Shown in pieces: positions 44,011-53,781 of a DNA stretch of 64,000 nucleotides. The translations under genes were made by a program, and so were the position numbers. Position 1 is the first letter of the stretch. Every line of letters begins with the position of its first letter. The stretch is from Olivibacter sp. SDN3 (GTDB lineage: Bacteria; Bacteroidota; Bacteroidia; Sphingobacteriales; Sphingobacteriaceae): contig NZ_CP060497.1 of the NCBI RefSeq assembly GCF_014334135.1, positions 5,518,001-5,582,000 of the forward strand. Reading direction: 5' to 3'. A model generated the notes under the pieces. It saw only the letters and a list, made by a program, of their open reading frames with translations. It had not been told where the DNA came from and searched no databases.

Positions 44011-45852
44011 ATGAGCCAAAAAGAAAAGTTAATTAATCAAATTTCCGATAAGTTAAAAAAAGGAGACCCTATTCGTATGTCGTTGCCCTGTAAGGGAATA
44101 TTAAAAATAGATAGACCTGTGCCATTCCTTATCGTCTATCGGGTGCCTCCCAACGGCAAAGACAATTTCACCTATAGCCTAGGAAGAACGGAATCGGCTT
44201 ATTTAATGGCTCTAGATAATGAGAAATGCGAAGTAGGTTCGGTTATTAAAGTAGTTTCGGAAACTTTGGCCGATCTTTTTGGTGGTTTCATTTTGGTAGA
44301 AGTTTGGCTTTCCAAAGAGATTAACACACACGCTTTCAATATTCATATTAATCAAAAAAGTGCGTTAAGCATGGCAAACAAGCTAACGGATGAGCTTAAT
44401 AATTTACGCTTAGGTAATATCGCGGTCAACGCCGCTCTAGATAAACAAAAAACAGCTGTTGCCCCCCCTTATTATCCTCCGCTGATCGACAAAAAAGAAG
44501 CAAATCAATCAGAAATTGCATTAGTAGGAATTGAGATCGCTCCTGTATACAATGATGAGAAAACCGGGAAACCCTATCCTTTATTTCTAAGGGAGCTACG
44601 AGCATCTTTTGGCAAAGCGCTCCGAAAAAGTCTTTTCGAATTTGTACGGACCAACACTTCATACAACGCCACTCATTTTGAAATGTTGGGCACCACTGTG
44701 TTAGACAGTAAAGTATGGGACATCGACAGAGACCTCGCGGAGTACACTAATTTATTTGACTTTCTCTTATTAGTTACTCCCATTAACGTTGCTGAAGCCT
44801 GGAAAAGTTTTTCCAAAAGCAACTTCATGGAAACGCCGGTATTTCACTATCGGCCCATGCCCATCGAACCGGAGCTGATAAAACGCAAAATATATAACCT
44901 GCCCATTGAGGATATTTCTGACCCTACAATTGCCTTTCTTTTTAGGGATAAGAGAAAGGAGATCGACCGTATGCTCAATATGATGCTTGAACGGGAGAAA
45001 CCAGATTTTATGCATAGCAGTCTGCAGCTCTTTGGTAATATTGACGAGCATCTTCTAGAAGTAGCCAGAGCTATTTTAGTAGCTGCAGAGCCTGCTTTGG
45101 AGGATGAGAAAGAAGAATTACTCAATGCCCAGGAATTTGCTCAAATGGCAGAGGAAGAACTTATTTGGCTAAAGCAGCAGGATAAAAATATATTGACAGC
45201 TGTTCGGGTACGCGATGACGTGGAAGGAGTAATGGTTTCGAGAGGAACTTTAAATGTAAATAAAAATTATAAAATTTCCCGACAGCGGGCCACGGCACTC
45301 ATTCAACATGAAATTGGAACCCATGTAGTAACTTACTATAATGGAAAAGCCCAACCCTTAAAGTTATTCTACATTGGTGTACCGGGTTATGAGCAGTTAC
45401 AAGAAGGTCTAGCAGTTTTTTCAGAATACCTAAGTGGTGGATTAACGAACGATCGCATGCGCATTTTAGCAGCTAGGGTTGTTGCCGTGTATCATATGAC
45501 TGCTGGCAATTCATTTGTTGATACCTTTTTTATGCTTACCGATAAGTACGAGTTCAAGCCGGAAATTGCCTTCCATATTACCATGCGTGTTTATCGGGGT
45601 GGCGGACTAACAAAAGATGCAGTATACTTAAAGGGTTTACTCCATTTACTCGAATATATAAAACAAGGTAAAGATCTTGCTCCCCTGTTAATAGGCAAAA
45701 TCAGACAAGATTATATTCCTGTTATCAACGAGCTAACTTTTAGAGGTTTGCTATCAAAAATACCGATCAAGCCAAGGTATCTCAGTCCACCTTACATAAG
45801 AAAAATCAATAAAATAAAAAAAGGAGGAAATATCTTCAGCATCTTAAACTAA
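44011..45852 (+). CDS. DUF1704 / QEGLA-motif zincin-like protein
   Basis: The 613-residue protein contains the family motifs HEIGTH (His433, Glu434, His438) and QEGLA (Gln464-Ala468), with Glu465 a likely third metal ligand, as in gluzincin metallopeptidases. The N-terminal about 170 residues form a separate region with VPFLIVYRVP. Databases often label the family 'flavohemoglobin expression-modulating', a name of weak support. Its neighbours suggest peptide processing. There is no signal peptide. Confidence 0.9.
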   Translation: MSQKEKLINQISDKLKKGDPIRMSLPCKGILKIDRPVPFLIVYRVPPNGKDNFTYSLGRTESAYLMALDNEKCEVGSVIKVVSETLADLFGGFILVEVWLSKEINTHAFNIHINQKSALSMANKLTDELNNLRLGNIAVNAALDKQKTAVAPPYYPPLIDKKEANQSEIALVGIEIAPVYNDEKTGKPYPLFLRELRASFGKALRKSLFEFVRTNTSYNATHFEMLGTTVLDSKVWDIDRDLAEYTNLFDFLLLVTPINVAEAWKSFSKSNFMETPVFHYRPMPIEPELIKRKIYNLPIEDISDPTIAFLFRDKRKEIDRMLNMMLEREKPDFMHSSLQLFGNIDEHLLEVARAILVAAEPALEDEKEELLNAQEFAQMAEEELIWLKQQDKNILTAVRVRDDVEGVMVSRGTLNVNKNYKISRQRATALIQHEIGTHVVTYYNGKAQPLKLFYIGVPGYEQLQEGLAVFSEYLSGGLTNDRMRILAARVVAVYHMTAGNSFVDTFFMLTDKYEFKPEIAFHITMRVYRGGGLTKDAVYLKGLLHLLEYIKQGKDLAPLLIGKIRQDYIPVINELTFRGLLSKIPIKPRYLSPPYIRKINKIKKGGNIFSILN

Positions 45853-45930
45853 TCGGCAAGTTCAACTGTTAACTGTGAGATTTGATGTCTATAGGATTTT
45901 AGTATTTAATTTATTGTAACATACCACTCT

Positions 45931-46923
45931 ATGAAAATAGCTTTTGTTGTGAACCAAGTGCGGAAGGAAACCTCAGATTATACCACTACCGGCTTAGCCT
46001 TACAGGCACATAAAATGGGGCATGAGGTATACTATATGGGGGTTGGCGATCTAGCTTACCTAAAAAATGAGCAGATGGGCGGTTTTGCAAGAAAAATACC
46101 CGACAAACAATTCAGATCAGTAGACACCTTTTTACAGGCAGTTAAAGAAACCGATAAGCTAAAGATCAGTACTACTGACCTTGACATACTGGTACTACGA
46201 AACGATCCATCAGCTGATATAGATAAAAGACCTTGGGCCCAAAACGCAGGAATAGTTTTTGGGCAGCTTGCCCAAAGTCAAGGTCTAACGGTGATTAATG
46301 ATCCTACATGCCTATCGCAAGCTTCGAACAAAATGTACTTTCAATACTTTCCTAAGCAGGTAAGGCCTAAAACTATTATAACAAGGAATATTTCCGACAT
46401 AGAAGCTTTCTATAATGCCAACAATAACAAGATCATTTTAAAACCCTTACAGGGATCGGGAGGACGAAATGTATTTCTTATTAACAAACAGGAAGCCAAA
46501 AATATGAATCAGATTGTTGACGCTATATGTAGAGACGGATTTGTAGTTGCTCAGGAATACCTTCCTGCGGCCAAAAATGGAGATATTCGTTTGTTTTTAT
46601 TGGATGGCGATCCCATTATAGTTAAAGGTCGGATGGCCGCCATACATCGTCATCAAAAAGCGGGAGATATCAGAAGTAATATTCACCAAGGTGGCCAAGT
46701 AGGAAAAGCAAGAATCACCAAACGAATCAGAGAGATCATTGAATTGGTAGGACCTAAGCTCAAAGAAGACGGCATGTTTCTTACCGGTCTCGACATTGTT
46801 GGAGATAAACTGATGGAAGTGAACGTTTTCAGTCCAGGCGGACTTGCCCATGCTTGTGAACTATACGATGTAGATTTTTATACACCCGTAATTGAAGCTA
46901 TGCAAAAGCGCATAAATAGGTAA
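45931..46923 (+). CDS. GshB/RimK-like ATP-grasp ligase
   Basis: The 330-residue ATP-grasp protein resembles glutathione synthetase GshB. It has LVLRNDPSADID in the N-terminal domain, IILKPLQGSGGRNVF as the ATP-binding loop, AKNGDIRLFLLDGDPI, and VNVFSPGGLAHA at the metal-binding C-terminal end. It should join a carboxylate to an amine with ATP. No gamma-glutamylcysteine ligase is adjacent, so the product may not be glutathione. It sits third in the FGase-DUF1704 operon. Confidence 0.87.
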   Translation: MKIAFVVNQVRKETSDYTTTGLALQAHKMGHEVYYMGVGDLAYLKNEQMGGFARKIPDKQFRSVDTFLQAVKETDKLKISTTDLDILVLRNDPSADIDKRPWAQNAGIVFGQLAQSQGLTVINDPTCLSQASNKMYFQYFPKQVRPKTIITRNISDIEAFYNANNNKIILKPLQGSGGRNVFLINKQEAKNMNQIVDAICRDGFVVAQEYLPAAKNGDIRLFLLDGDPIIVKGRMAAIHRHQKAGDIRSNIHQGGQVGKARITKRIREIIELVGPKLKEDGMFLTGLDIVGDKLMEVNVFSPGGLAHACELYDVDFYTPVIEAMQKRINR

Positions 46924-46987
46924 ACAGTATAAATAGCAATCTGTTAACTTGCTTAAAATTAATAAATCTATTATTTTCGGGGTCTAT

Positions 46988-48040
46988 ATGCATGTGAATA
47001 GCCGTTCCGATCTCTTCAGACTACGCATTGAAGCCATTGTTGATGAGGCAGTAGCAACAAGGTCTTTTGTTTTAAAAAATCTGGAAAAACAACCACTTGA
47101 ATATCAATCAGGGCAATTTCTCACCCTATTGTTTAACGATGCTATACATAAGGAAGTTAGAAGAAGTTATTCTATCAGCTCCTCTCCTGCCTATGACCCA
47201 CTTACGATCACCTTAAAGAAAATCCCCAATGGTGAATTTTCGCGAAAGCTAGTCGACCATGCTCAAGTTGGTGACGTTTTAACCAGCATAGGTGCCAGCG
47301 GCCTTTTCACTATCCCTACCGTCTCCATACCATCGCATTTCTGCTGTTTTGCTGCCGGTAGCGGTATAACACCGATCTTTTCTATCATTAAAACATTATT
47401 ATATGGTCATCATAACACCTCAGTTACTTTAATTTACAGTAATAAAAACCCATCTACTACTATATTTATGGATGATCTGCTTCAATTGAAAGAAATTTTC
47501 AAAGAGCGCTTCAATTTAGAATTTTTGTTCAGCGAATCTTCCTCTATATTAGAAAGTAGGTTAACGCAAGATGTGATTGACCGACTTGTTGAGAAATATG
47601 CACTTTATGAATTACCGGGCACGTTATTTTATTTATGCGGTCCTAACGCCTATATGCGCATGCTGAGCATAAAACTAAGGGCAGATGGAATAGCAGATAA
47701 TAACATAAAACGCGAGATATTTGTTATTGAAAAACCGTTGTATAAGTTACCCGAACCTCCAGATAAAAGTGCTCATGACGTCATTGTACACATCGATGGC
47801 AATCGATTCACTATAAATGTACAGTACCCAACATCTATTCTAGAGGCGGCCAAGAAAGCGCATATACCGATTCCCTATAGTTGTGAAAATGGCCAGTGCG
47901 GCACATGCGCAGCAATTTGCTCAAAAGGTGAGGTTTGGATGCGACATAACGAAGTACTTGGCGAAAAATCAATCCGCGATGGCTACGTACTGACCTGTAC
48001 AGGCTATCCTACAGATGGTCTAGTAGAGCTACTATTTTAA
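46988..48040 (+). CDS. Ferredoxin-NADP reductase with C-terminal [2Fe-2S] domain (PaaE/Hcr-like)
   Basis: The protein is 350 residues from the ATG at 46988 (the upstream TTG frame adds 13 residues). Its domains in order are an FAD-binding barrel (RRSYSISSSP), an NAD(P)-binding domain (AAGSGITPIFSIIK, YLCGPNAYM) and a plant-type ferredoxin (PYSCENGQCGTCAAICSKG, with the fourth cysteine in LTCTGYP). It transfers electrons from NAD(P)H through its own cluster to an oxygenase or other acceptor. It is the last gene of the operon, 65 bases after the ligase. Confidence 0.88.
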   Translation: MHVNSRSDLFRLRIEAIVDEAVATRSFVLKNLEKQPLEYQSGQFLTLLFNDAIHKEVRRSYSISSSPAYDPLTITLKKIPNGEFSRKLVDHAQVGDVLTSIGASGLFTIPTVSIPSHFCCFAAGSGITPIFSIIKTLLYGHHNTSVTLIYSNKNPSTTIFMDDLLQLKEIFKERFNLEFLFSESSSILESRLTQDVIDRLVEKYALYELPGTLFYLCGPNAYMRMLSIKLRADGIADNNIKREIFVIEKPLYKLPEPPDKSAHDVIVHIDGNRFTINVQYPTSILEAAKKAHIPIPYSCENGQCGTCAAICSKGEVWMRHNEVLGEKSIRDGYVLTCTGYPTDGLVELLF

Positions 48041-48067
48041 GGAAAATGCTCTCCCAGGCGAACTAGT

Positions 48068-48409
48068 TTAACAGATGACACATATATTCCTTAACTGTAC
48101 TATCAGTACGATCAATATGATAATAAGCATGATAGATAATGTTAAGGAAATCCATCCACGGGTATTGCTTCTAATGAGGATAGAAAAGAAAGCCGTTACA
48201 AAGGCAACAACAGTACACAAAACACCAATAACACCTAATAATTCATATAAGAGATTGCCTATATCATCCAATGCAAATAATATAAAACAAAAAAAAGACA
48301 AAATTACAAGTGCCAATGATAAATTTGCGAATTTATTGGCACGATATGTTGACTTTAATAAGGTACTACGGTATGACATATCTAACACTTCAAAAGATTT
48401 ATTTAACAT
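48068..48409 (-). CDS. Small membrane protein of unknown function
   Basis: The 113-residue product has three hydrophobic segments (LSLALVILSFFCFILFAL, LLGVIGVLCTVVAFVTAFF, LTLSIMLIIILIVLIVQL), so it is probably an inner-membrane protein. I do not recognise the family. It lies alone on the minus strand between two plus-strand units, ending 28 bases from the reductase. An overlapping plus-strand ORF is less protein-like. Confidence 0.6.
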   Translation of the reverse strand: MLNKSFEVLDMSYRSTLLKSTYRANKFANLSLALVILSFFCFILFALDDIGNLLYELLGVIGVLCTVVAFVTAFFSILIRSNTRGWISLTLSIMLIIILIVLIVQLRNICVIC

Positions 48410-48471
48410 CTTTCAACCAAACGAATAAATAGCTGCCCGATACGTTTCTCCAAAGGTCTAAGTATAAAGAA

Positions 48472-48508
48472 GGCAAGTATTTTCTTAATAAATACCTGCC
48501 CGGTTTTT
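48472..48508 (+). terminator. Probable intrinsic terminator
   Basis: GGCAAGTATT pairs with AATACCTGCC apart from one A/C mismatch, followed by CGGTTTTT. It lies upstream of the histidine kinase gene and would stop plus-strand readthrough from the operon ending at 48040. Confidence 0.5.
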
Positions 48509-48691
48509 CATGTGTGTCTAACCTAATTCTTTATTATCGGGGACAAAATTAGTGCTAAAAGTTAGTATAAAAAATAGTTGTTTTCAGGTATTTTGCCATG
48601 CTGCGCACATTGTCCCTGAAATCAGGGGTTTTATTAATCGTAGCAGTTCTAATTTCAAATCTTACTAAATTGCGTAAAAATTTGGTACTGA

Positions 48692-50680
48692 ATGTTTAAA
48701 ATTTCCACCTGTTGGGCGCTGATGCTTGTTTTTATGACTAGCTATTGTCAACCGCATCAACCAAGCGAGTTGATGGACAGCTTACGGATCGAACTCAAAA
48801 ACGCCCGTACCGACACCCTACGTTCGCGTTTACTGGTTAGTATTGGCAATCAAATCAGTATATCAGATAGTATCGGAGGTTTAAAATATCTAAGAGAAGC
48901 ACTATCGCTCGCTATCGTTGCGAAAAATGACTACTATATTGCGAACGCTTATTCCGCTTTGGCCCGCTTTAATCATGTTTATTATCAGACAGATTCAGCA
49001 ATTGCCTACTATGTAAAGGCAGAAAAAATGTTGGAAAAGTATCCTGAACAGCAAGAATTTCAACGACTCCTATTACTTACAAAACTCAATCATCTGGTCT
49101 TACAGTCAAAAACAGATCCCAATATTGCCCTTGACCAGGCCTATACACTTATCCCTATAGCCGAAGAAGTAGACGATCAAGTTACTTTAGGTAATATTTA
49201 CAATAATATTGGTGTGTGGTTTATGAATATTAATCAGTATGAGAACGCCATCAAATACTTCGAAAAAAGCGTAGAGGTAAAGTTATTAGAACACCGGCAA
49301 TTTGCCCGTTTTGCTTACTCATACATTAACATAGCAGCTTGTCTGCACCGCACGGAAAAGACAGACAAGATGTTGCCTTATCTTGAAGAAGCAAAAAAAC
49401 ACCTTTCTCAAGCCAAAGATCGGCCGGAAATCTGGGGCTGGTACTATAATTATTATGGTTTATATGAGTACAGTAAAAAGCGGTACGGATATGCCTACAC
49501 ACTACTCAACAAAGGTTTACAGATTGCTAAAAGAGAGAAAGATTTGCTGGCCCAAGGCAATATATTAGGCACGCTCGTTAAAGTAAGTAAAGCCAAAGGT
49601 AATTACAAACAAGCGCTAAAATACGCACAGTCAGATTATGAATTTAAAAAAACAGGTCAGGCCAAATTTAATAAATCAGGTGCTTTGCTTGACATTGCAG
49701 AAATCAACGAAAAATTAGGCTATTATAAGCAGGCGTATGTAGCCATGCGAACCTATGCTGATGTAGTTGACAGTATTGAACAGGAGGAGAAGAAAAACAA
49801 TCTCCTGGAAATAGAAAAAAAGTTCGAAACCGCGAGTAACGAAAAGAAAATATTACAGCTCCAGCATGAGAATGATATAAAATCTTTTGCTTTACAAAAA
49901 AACAGATTATACACCGGTTTACTAACGGCCATTTCGTTACTCTTACTCACATTAGTTATTCTATATTTTCAATTTAACCGAAATAATAGAAAACAACTCA
50001 TACAGCATAAGCAATTACATCAACTAGAAATGGAAAAAGTAAACCAACAGAACAAAATTTCTTTGCTTTCGGCCATGCTAAACGGTCAGGAATCGGAACG
50101 AACCAGAATTGCCAAAGATTTGCATGACGGTCTCGGGGGTTTACTTTCAGTACTCAAGCTCGAACTTACAGGAACTAAGGATGAGTCTAAGTCGGAAAAC
50201 ATCAGTATTTTAAGAAAAATGGATTATGCAGTAGATGAACTACGCCTTATCTCACATAATTTAATGCCAGAAACATTGATAAAATACGGTTTGGGAGAAA
50301 CGATTACATCCTATTGCATGCGGATGCGTAACAGCAATAAACGCGTGCAATTAACCTGTCAGATTTTTCATTATCAAAATGAATTATCGCCCGAGAAGGA
50401 GCTCATCTTATATCGTATTATGCAAGAGTTAGTGACCAATGCTTTTAAACATGCTAACGCAACTACCATCTTTGTACAACTGCTAAAAAGTGATAATAAA
50501 ACCACGTTAACAGTTGAAGATAACGGGATTGGTTTTAACAGAGAATTATTATTAAAAAATCGGAAAGGAGCTGGTTTAACCAACATCTTGTCAAGAATAG
50601 AATATATCAACGGTGAGCTCGATATATATACGGAACCCGGAAATGGCTCTACTTTTACCGTTGAATGTACAATTTTATAA
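48692..50680 (+). CDS. TPR-containing sensor histidine kinase (NarX/DesK type)
   Basis: This 662-residue kinase has a signal peptide at the N-terminus, tetratricopeptide repeats at about residues 60-345 (for example YNNIGVWFMNINQYENAIKY), a coiled coil, and one membrane helix (about 408-428). A HisKA_3 phosphoacceptor follows (AKDLHDGLGG, His478), then a HATPase_c domain (NAFKHANA, DNGIGF, GAGLTNI). The periplasmic TPR part probably senses a protein or envelope signal. The cognate regulator starts 10 bases downstream. Confidence 0.92.
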   Translation: MFKISTCWALMLVFMTSYCQPHQPSELMDSLRIELKNARTDTLRSRLLVSIGNQISISDSIGGLKYLREALSLAIVAKNDYYIANAYSALARFNHVYYQTDSAIAYYVKAEKMLEKYPEQQEFQRLLLLTKLNHLVLQSKTDPNIALDQAYTLIPIAEEVDDQVTLGNIYNNIGVWFMNINQYENAIKYFEKSVEVKLLEHRQFARFAYSYINIAACLHRTEKTDKMLPYLEEAKKHLSQAKDRPEIWGWYYNYYGLYEYSKKRYGYAYTLLNKGLQIAKREKDLLAQGNILGTLVKVSKAKGNYKQALKYAQSDYEFKKTGQAKFNKSGALLDIAEINEKLGYYKQAYVAMRTYADVVDSIEQEEKKNNLLEIEKKFETASNEKKILQLQHENDIKSFALQKNRLYTGLLTAISLLLLTLVILYFQFNRNNRKQLIQHKQLHQLEMEKVNQQNKISLLSAMLNGQESERTRIAKDLHDGLGGLLSVLKLELTGTKDESKSENISILRKMDYAVDELRLISHNLMPETLIKYGLGETITSYCMRMRNSNKRVQLTCQIFHYQNELSPEKELILYRIMQELVTNAFKHANATTIFVQLLKSDNKTTLTVEDNGIGFNRELLLKNRKGAGLTNILSRIEYINGELDIYTEPGNGSTFTVECTIL

Positions 50681-50690
50681 CGCTCATATT

Positions 50691-51311
50691 ATGATAAAAA
50701 CAGTAATCATTGATGATCATCCCATCGTTATAGACGGTTTAAAAAACCTATTTTCAAGTTCTCCTGAAATAGCACTGATTGGGTCATACAAAAAAGGTTA
50801 TGAGGCATTAGAAGCATTGCCACATCTTCACGCAGAAGTCGTACTGTTAGATATTAATCTCCCAGACGTCAATGGTATCAGTTTATGTGCTGAGATTAGC
50901 AAACAATTTCCTCAAATAAAAATAATTGCCTTAAGCTTACATAATGAGCATGCGGTCATTAGGAGCATGTTACAACAAGGGGCCGTTGGCTACGTTATAA
51001 AAAACGCACCTGGAAACGAAATATTAGAAGCCATTCGGGTAGTTGCAAGTAACCAGCAATATTTATGTACAGCAACAAAAATTGCCATGGAAAATGCCGA
51101 AGAAGCTCATATTACTATACCGTTAATCACTAGGCGGGAAAAAGAAGTACTTCACCTCATCGGAAAAGGATTAACGACTCAACAGGTGGCTGACCAGCTA
51201 TTTATAAGTCCGCATACCGTGGAGAGCCACCGAAAAAAACTTATGGAGAAATTTGAAGTGAACAATATTATTTCTGTTATTAAGTTAGCTACTGATTATC
51301 GATTACTATAA
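50691..51311 (+). CDS. NarL/LuxR family response regulator
   Basis: This response regulator is 206 residues from the ATG at 50691 (MIKTVIIDDH). The longer frame starts inside the kinase gene. Its receiver domain has acidic residues IIDDH and phosphoacceptor Asp54 in VLLDINLPD, and a LuxR-type HTH (about 142-200) has TRREKEVLHLI and SPHTVESHRKK. It forms a two-component pair with the TPR kinase. Its targets are not obvious. Confidence 0.93.
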   Translation: MIKTVIIDDHPIVIDGLKNLFSSSPEIALIGSYKKGYEALEALPHLHAEVVLLDINLPDVNGISLCAEISKQFPQIKIIALSLHNEHAVIRSMLQQGAVGYVIKNAPGNEILEAIRVVASNQQYLCTATKIAMENAEEAHITIPLITRREKEVLHLIGKGLTTQQVADQLFISPHTVESHRKKLMEKFEVNNIISVIKLATDYRLL

Positions 51312-51350
51312 AGACGTTTCTTTTATCAACTCGAAGAATGCCAAATAAGG

Positions 51351-53738
51351 TCAATTATCATCTTTAATTATCTCCATTTTTCTGTTGATCTCATTTCCCT
51401 GTTCATCTGTGACAGTAATGAAGTAAGTATCCGACTCGATATTCAGGGGCATCTCATGAAACGTTTGCGTTGTACCCAAAAAATGATCATTGGCATACCA
51501 AAACAACTTTGCTTGGGGTGAGGTGTGTGCAACCTTTAATACAACAGGTTGAACCTCTCCGGAAAAATCTCTTGCCAAGTAAATTTTGCTGGCATAATCT
51601 TTAGGGTAAATGAAGTCCATATTTATGCGCTGTGTATTCGAACAATCTTCCCGCAGTGGCGGCAGCACCTTATAGTCTGCATGTTTACTTTTATAATACC
51701 ACTCCATAACGGGAGGCAATACAAACCATTTTTTGGATACGATTTGATCCATTGTTTCACAACTACTATTTACGCGAAATTCCTCGGTATTATTAAGATG
51801 GACTAATTGATGGTAGGGGCAATTTTTTGAGCGAACACCGTTTCGTGGGATAAATGCCCTTGTTGACTCACAGTTCTCTTGCGCAAGGTAGCCACTCAAC
51901 AGGCAAACGTCTTCCGTAATCAGGTCATTTGACGGCAACACGAAACCATTTGATCGGGGCAGTAAACGAAAAACATCAAATAAAAGTGGAGCCGCGCTCC
52001 CTACTCCAGTAAGTGAAGGTCTCCCCTCACCCGTTGCATTTCCCACCCAAACCCCTACTACGTAATCAGCTGTTGTACCGATAGCCCAAGCATCTCGATT
52101 GCCAAAACTGGTTCCGGTTTTCCATGAAATTTTTAAAGCCGAATCATAAAACCGCCATGCTTCATCTCCTGCAGGACGATTTACCTCTTCCATTGCATGG
52201 TAGGTTAACCAAACGGCACCTGCAGAAATGATGTGTTCGGTTGTCTGTTGTTCACCGAACATCATTTTCTTTTCAGCAAACACATTCAGATCAGTGAATT
52301 CATTTTTTCTATAAGCATTGGCAGTGTTATAATAATTGAGAGTAGATGATAAATTAGTATATGTTTTACACAAATCCCATAAATTCGACTCGGCCCCTCC
52401 CAAAATAAGCGATAAGCCATAATGATTGGGGTGTTTATTGATGTTCTTTAATTCATACTGCTGCAATTCCTCGTAAAACTTATTTATACCATATTGTTGA
52501 AGCATCAGCACAGATGGGATGTTTAACGATCGGGAGAGCGCGGCATGTGCCGGTACAGCTCCATCATAGGTCCTGTCAAAATTCTCGGGACTGTATCCCG
52601 ATATCTGCGTGGGCACATCCGGCACCAGCGTATTTGGGAGGATCTTGCCGTCATTTAACATTCCTGCATAAAGCAATGGCTTCAAAATACTACCTGTACT
52701 TCGAGGTGACCGTACGACATCTACATCTTTCTGATGCATCTTATCTGTGGGCGCGTTGCCAACATAAGTCAGTACATTTCTTGTTTTAACGTCTACCACT
52801 AGAATAGCTAAGTTGTAGACCTCATTTTGCTTATAAGACAGGTAGTATTGTTCTGCCAACTGATTTACACGCTGTTGCAGACTGAACCGGATGGTTGAAT
52901 GCAGCCTTTCTTCCCGATTGGTTTTGGCTAGCCACTCTAGTAGGTGAGGTGCCATTTGAGGAAGTTCATAGGGTTTTTGGGGTAAATGTTCCTGCAATGA
53001 TAGGGCGTAAGTAAGCGAATCCATAACCTGTTCGTCGTACAATTTACGCAACAAGCGGTTGCGCTTTTTCAGGAGTACATGCTGATTTTTCCCGGGATAG
53101 ATCAAACTGGGTGCATTGGGTAGAACTGCGAGAGTCGCACACTCCGCCCAAGATAGCTGGTTGGGCTTAACACCAAAGTAACGCCAGGCAGCCATTTCCA
53201 AGCCAACAACATTTCCGCCAAAGGGCGCGTGAGCGGCATACAATCCCAAAATCTCATCCTTACTATGTCGCCACTCCAGCCGCGTAGCTAAAATAAGCTC
53301 AACTATTTTTTCGAGATAGGTACGTGCGGGTTGCCTTCTCGATAGGCGGACAACCTGTTGTGTAATCGTACTGCCACCCCGGGTTATTCTTTTAGCCCGA
53401 TAATTCTGCGAAAAGGCTTTAAACATGGCTACCGGGTTAAAACCGGGGTGCCTGTAAAAATACTGGTCTTCATAGAAACGAATACATGATTTAAATTTCT
53501 CTGGCACGGTGTCTTGCGCTGGAAACCGCCATTGCCCATCATTTGCAATTTTGGCGCCCAGCAGCTCCCCTTCCTCACTTTCCAAAACGGTTACATAAGG
53601 ACTGTTAAATAAGGTTCTTGGTAAACTGAAGTAGTAAACAACCCATGTCAATAAGATGATCGTACTCTTCACTTTGTTTCGGAGCACCCATTGTCTCAAC
53701 AAACGAAGTTTAGTTATTATTTGTTCCACGAAAATCAC
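51351..53738 (-). CDS. pbpC: Penicillin-binding protein 1C
   Basis: The 795-residue bifunctional peptidoglycan synthase has one N-terminal membrane helix, a glycosyltransferase domain (EDQYFYRHPG, RGGSTITQQ), a transpeptidase domain with SILK (the SxxK serine), SLN and KTGTS motifs, and a C-terminal BiPBP_C-like beta domain (about 690-795). No early ATG is available and the frame begins at a GTG. It is followed upstream by the alpha-2-macroglobulin gene, its usual partner in bacteria. Confidence 0.94.
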   Translation of the reverse strand: MIFVEQIITKLRLLRQWVLRNKVKSTIILLTWVVYYFSLPRTLFNSPYVTVLESEEGELLGAKIANDGQWRFPAQDTVPEKFKSCIRFYEDQYFYRHPGFNPVAMFKAFSQNYRAKRITRGGSTITQQVVRLSRRQPARTYLEKIVELILATRLEWRHSKDEILGLYAAHAPFGGNVVGLEMAAWRYFGVKPNQLSWAECATLAVLPNAPSLIYPGKNQHVLLKKRNRLLRKLYDEQVMDSLTYALSLQEHLPQKPYELPQMAPHLLEWLAKTNREERLHSTIRFSLQQRVNQLAEQYYLSYKQNEVYNLAILVVDVKTRNVLTYVGNAPTDKMHQKDVDVVRSPRSTGSILKPLLYAGMLNDGKILPNTLVPDVPTQISGYSPENFDRTYDGAVPAHAALSRSLNIPSVLMLQQYGINKFYEELQQYELKNINKHPNHYGLSLILGGAESNLWDLCKTYTNLSSTLNYYNTANAYRKNEFTDLNVFAEKKMMFGEQQTTEHIISAGAVWLTYHAMEEVNRPAGDEAWRFYDSALKISWKTGTSFGNRDAWAIGTTADYVVGVWVGNATGEGRPSLTGVGSAAPLLFDVFRLLPRSNGFVLPSNDLITEDVCLLSGYLAQENCESTRAFIPRNGVRSKNCPYHQLVHLNNTEEFRVNSSCETMDQIVSKKWFVLPPVMEWYYKSKHADYKVLPPLREDCSNTQRINMDFIYPKDYASKIYLARDFSGEVQPVVLKVAHTSPQAKLFWYANDHFLGTTQTFHEMPLNIESDTYFITVTDEQGNEINRKMEIIKDDN

Positions 53739-53781
53739 AATATTCTTCTACTTTCATTTCATTCAGACTAATACTAAGTAC

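Noticed and set aside
48075-48428. 117-residue plus-strand ORF opposite the small membrane protein
   Set aside because: Polar, lysine-rich translation that looks like the reverse of a membrane protein; the minus frame has three clean hydrophobic segments.
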